NCBI GenBank assembly: GCA_033720735.1
Contig: JAWWBX010000074.1
Coordinates: forward strand, 1-16,252
From: B8-G4 sp033720735
GTDB taxonomy: Bacteria > Bacteroidota > Bacteroidia > Chitinophagales > Saprospiraceae
Direction of reading: 5' to 3'
DNA length: 16,252 nt
Part shown: positions 15,256-16,252 of the stretch, in pieces
Position numbering within the stretch: position 1 is the stretch's first letter
Layout: the number at the start of each line of letters is the position of its first letter
The notes under the pieces: generated by a model
Told to the model about the DNA's origin: nothing
The model's input: only the letters and a program-made list of their open reading frames with translations
The model's database searches: none
Program-made: the position numbers and the translations under genes

Positions 15256-16252
15256 TCAGTTGAGATTGAGGATGTATCTGTTCAAGTCGTCATTGGCATC
15301 GAGCGACAATTTGCGTTTGAGGCGGTACTTGGCCTTCTCGACCCCGGCCAGGGAGATATTCTGGATCGCAGCCACCTCCTTGTTGGTGAGATTGATCCGC
15401 ATGAGGCAGCACAGACGGATCTCGTTCGACGTCAACTGCGGGTGTCGATCCTGGAGTTTGTGGGCAAAATTCTGGTGTACCTGATCAAAGTTGAGCTGGA
15501 ACTGTTCCCAGTAGTCCTTGCTGGCCACCTCACCGTCGATCTTGCGCACCAGCCGGCGCAGTTGCCTGCGTTCAGCATCATTGGGTTGCACCCGCCTCGA
15601 GAGGTCATCCAACTGCTTTTTGAGATGCTGCAAGGTCTGATTCTTGTGCGCACTCTGCAGGAGCGCCGCTGACAGTTCTGCATTCTTCTGATCGACTTCA
15701 GACTTGAGCTGCTCATTCTTCAAGCGCAGTATCTCCTGATGCGCAACGGCCACCTCGCGCTTGTGCCGTTCCTTGCGTTGCCAGTTCACATACTGAAAAT
15801 AGATCAGGAAAGGAGCGAGTAAACTGATGACCACGGCGGCCTTGAACAGGTCCGTTTCCCAAAAGGATGGTACGCGCACAATCTGGAGTGGTTCCGAATA
15901 CACCTCCCACTCACCTGATGGCCCGATGGCACGTACCTGAAAAAAGTATTTGCCCGGATCGAGGTTGGTAAAGGTGGTCATCCGCCGGGTGGGATCCGCA
16001 CTGACCCATTCATCCTGGAAGCCGGTCAGGCGATACGCATAATTGATACGATGCGGATGCGCATAATCCAGCGCTGCGAAACCAATGCTGAATGCATTTT
16101 CAAACCGGCCCAGTTTGATCACTGGCTGGTCGTTGATCGATGAGGATATCAGCTTGCGACCATGATAGTGACCTGTCTGCAGTGATTCATCGAACACCTT
16201 GAAGTCAGTATAGACGATGCGGGGTGGTGCCGAAGAAGGATTGATCTGGTCA
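15256..16252 (-). CDS. Membrane-bound Y_Y_Y/LuxR-type transcriptional regulator of the PUL (5' partial)
   Basis: The gene runs off the right edge; 331 C-terminal residues are visible. The fragment begins with the linker INPSSAPPRIVYTDFKVF, which in known relatives follows a periplasmic beta-propeller. A Y_Y_Y (triple tyrosine) domain follows (visible residues about 50-127: INYAYRLTGF, TTFTNLDPGKYFFQVRA), then one transmembrane segment (about 135-155, LFKAAVVISLLAPFLIYFQYV region), a long charged coiled coil (about 158-220), and a C-terminal LuxR/GerE-like helix-turn-helix (about 268-320: LTSNEIRLCCLMRINLTNKE, then SLAGVEKAKYRLKRKL). No histidine kinase, ATPase or receiver domain is present in the visible part, so it looks like a membrane-anchored transcription factor that couples sugar sensing directly to DNA binding. 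It lies upstream of susC on the same strand. Regulation of this PUL is inferred from position. Confidence 0.88.
   Translation of the reverse strand, partial: DQINPSSAPPRIVYTDFKVFDESLQTGHYHGRKLISSSINDQPVIKLGRFENAFSIGFAALDYAHPHRINYAYRLTGFQDEWVSADPTRRMTTFTNLDPGKYFFQVRAIGPSGEWEVYSEPLQIVRVPSFWETDLFKAAVVISLLAPFLIYFQYVNWQRKERHKREVAVAHQEILRLKNEQLKSEVDQKNAELSAALLQSAHKNQTLQHLKKQLDDLSRRVQPNDAERRQLRRLVRKIDGEVASKDYWEQFQLNFDQVHQNFAHKLQDRHPQLTSNEIRLCCLMRINLTNKEVAAIQNISLAGVEKAKYRLKRKLSLDANDDLNRYILNLN

Overview
The window is a polysaccharide utilization locus (PUL) of a Bacteroidota bacterium. The evidence is an adjacent SusC/SusD pair, a PKD-domain lipoprotein in the SusE/F position, lipoprotein glycoside hydrolases, a type IX secretion (T9SS) C-terminal sorting domain, and a 'triple tyrosine' membrane-bound regulator. 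The DNA is only mildly GC-rich and has few AT-rich genes. That fits a Saprospiraceae/Lewinella-like lineage better than a typical marine Flavobacterium, but this is inference from composition only.

All complete genes lie on the minus strand, so the functional order runs from high to low coordinates. At the right edge is the C-terminal part of a Y_Y_Y/LuxR-type regulator (15256-16252). A 279-bp regulatory gap (14977-15255) follows, with a Bacteroidota-like promoter, a tandem 10-bp direct repeat and pairing arms in the leader. Next come susC (11920-14976), susD (10285-11907) and a two-PKD surface glycan-binding lipoprotein (8527-10257). A 77-bp gap with two consecutive hairpins separates these binding/uptake genes from the enzymes: a Calx-beta/GH16 lipoprotein, a GH16 lipoprotein with a C-terminal accessory domain, and a GH5/CBM6/Ig-like/CBM6/T9SS protein that overlaps the previous gene by 4 bp. 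The block ends with a sugar-porter MFS permease and a third GH16 lipoprotein with an N-terminal beta-rich domain. At the far left, the end of an unrelated plus-strand gene converges on the locus.

The likely substrate is a beta-1,3-glucan such as laminarin. All three GH16 enzymes carry the beta-bulge type active site (E-I-D-[IL]-x-E) and the GH5 resembles exo/endo-beta-1,3(1,6)-glucanases. In the inferred pathway, surface GH16 lipoproteins and the T9SS-exported GH5 cut the glucan, the PKD protein and SusD capture oligosaccharides, SusC imports them, and the MFS permease takes released sugar across the inner membrane. No beta-glucosidase (GH3), GH17 or GH30 is present in the window, so the final release of glucose must be encoded elsewhere. 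No sulfatase is present, consistent with an unsulfated glucan.

The most interesting non-coding features are the tandem hairpins before the first enzyme gene, whose wobble pairs fit only minus-strand RNA, and the 11-bp-period direct repeat overlapping the predicted -33 element of the susC promoter.
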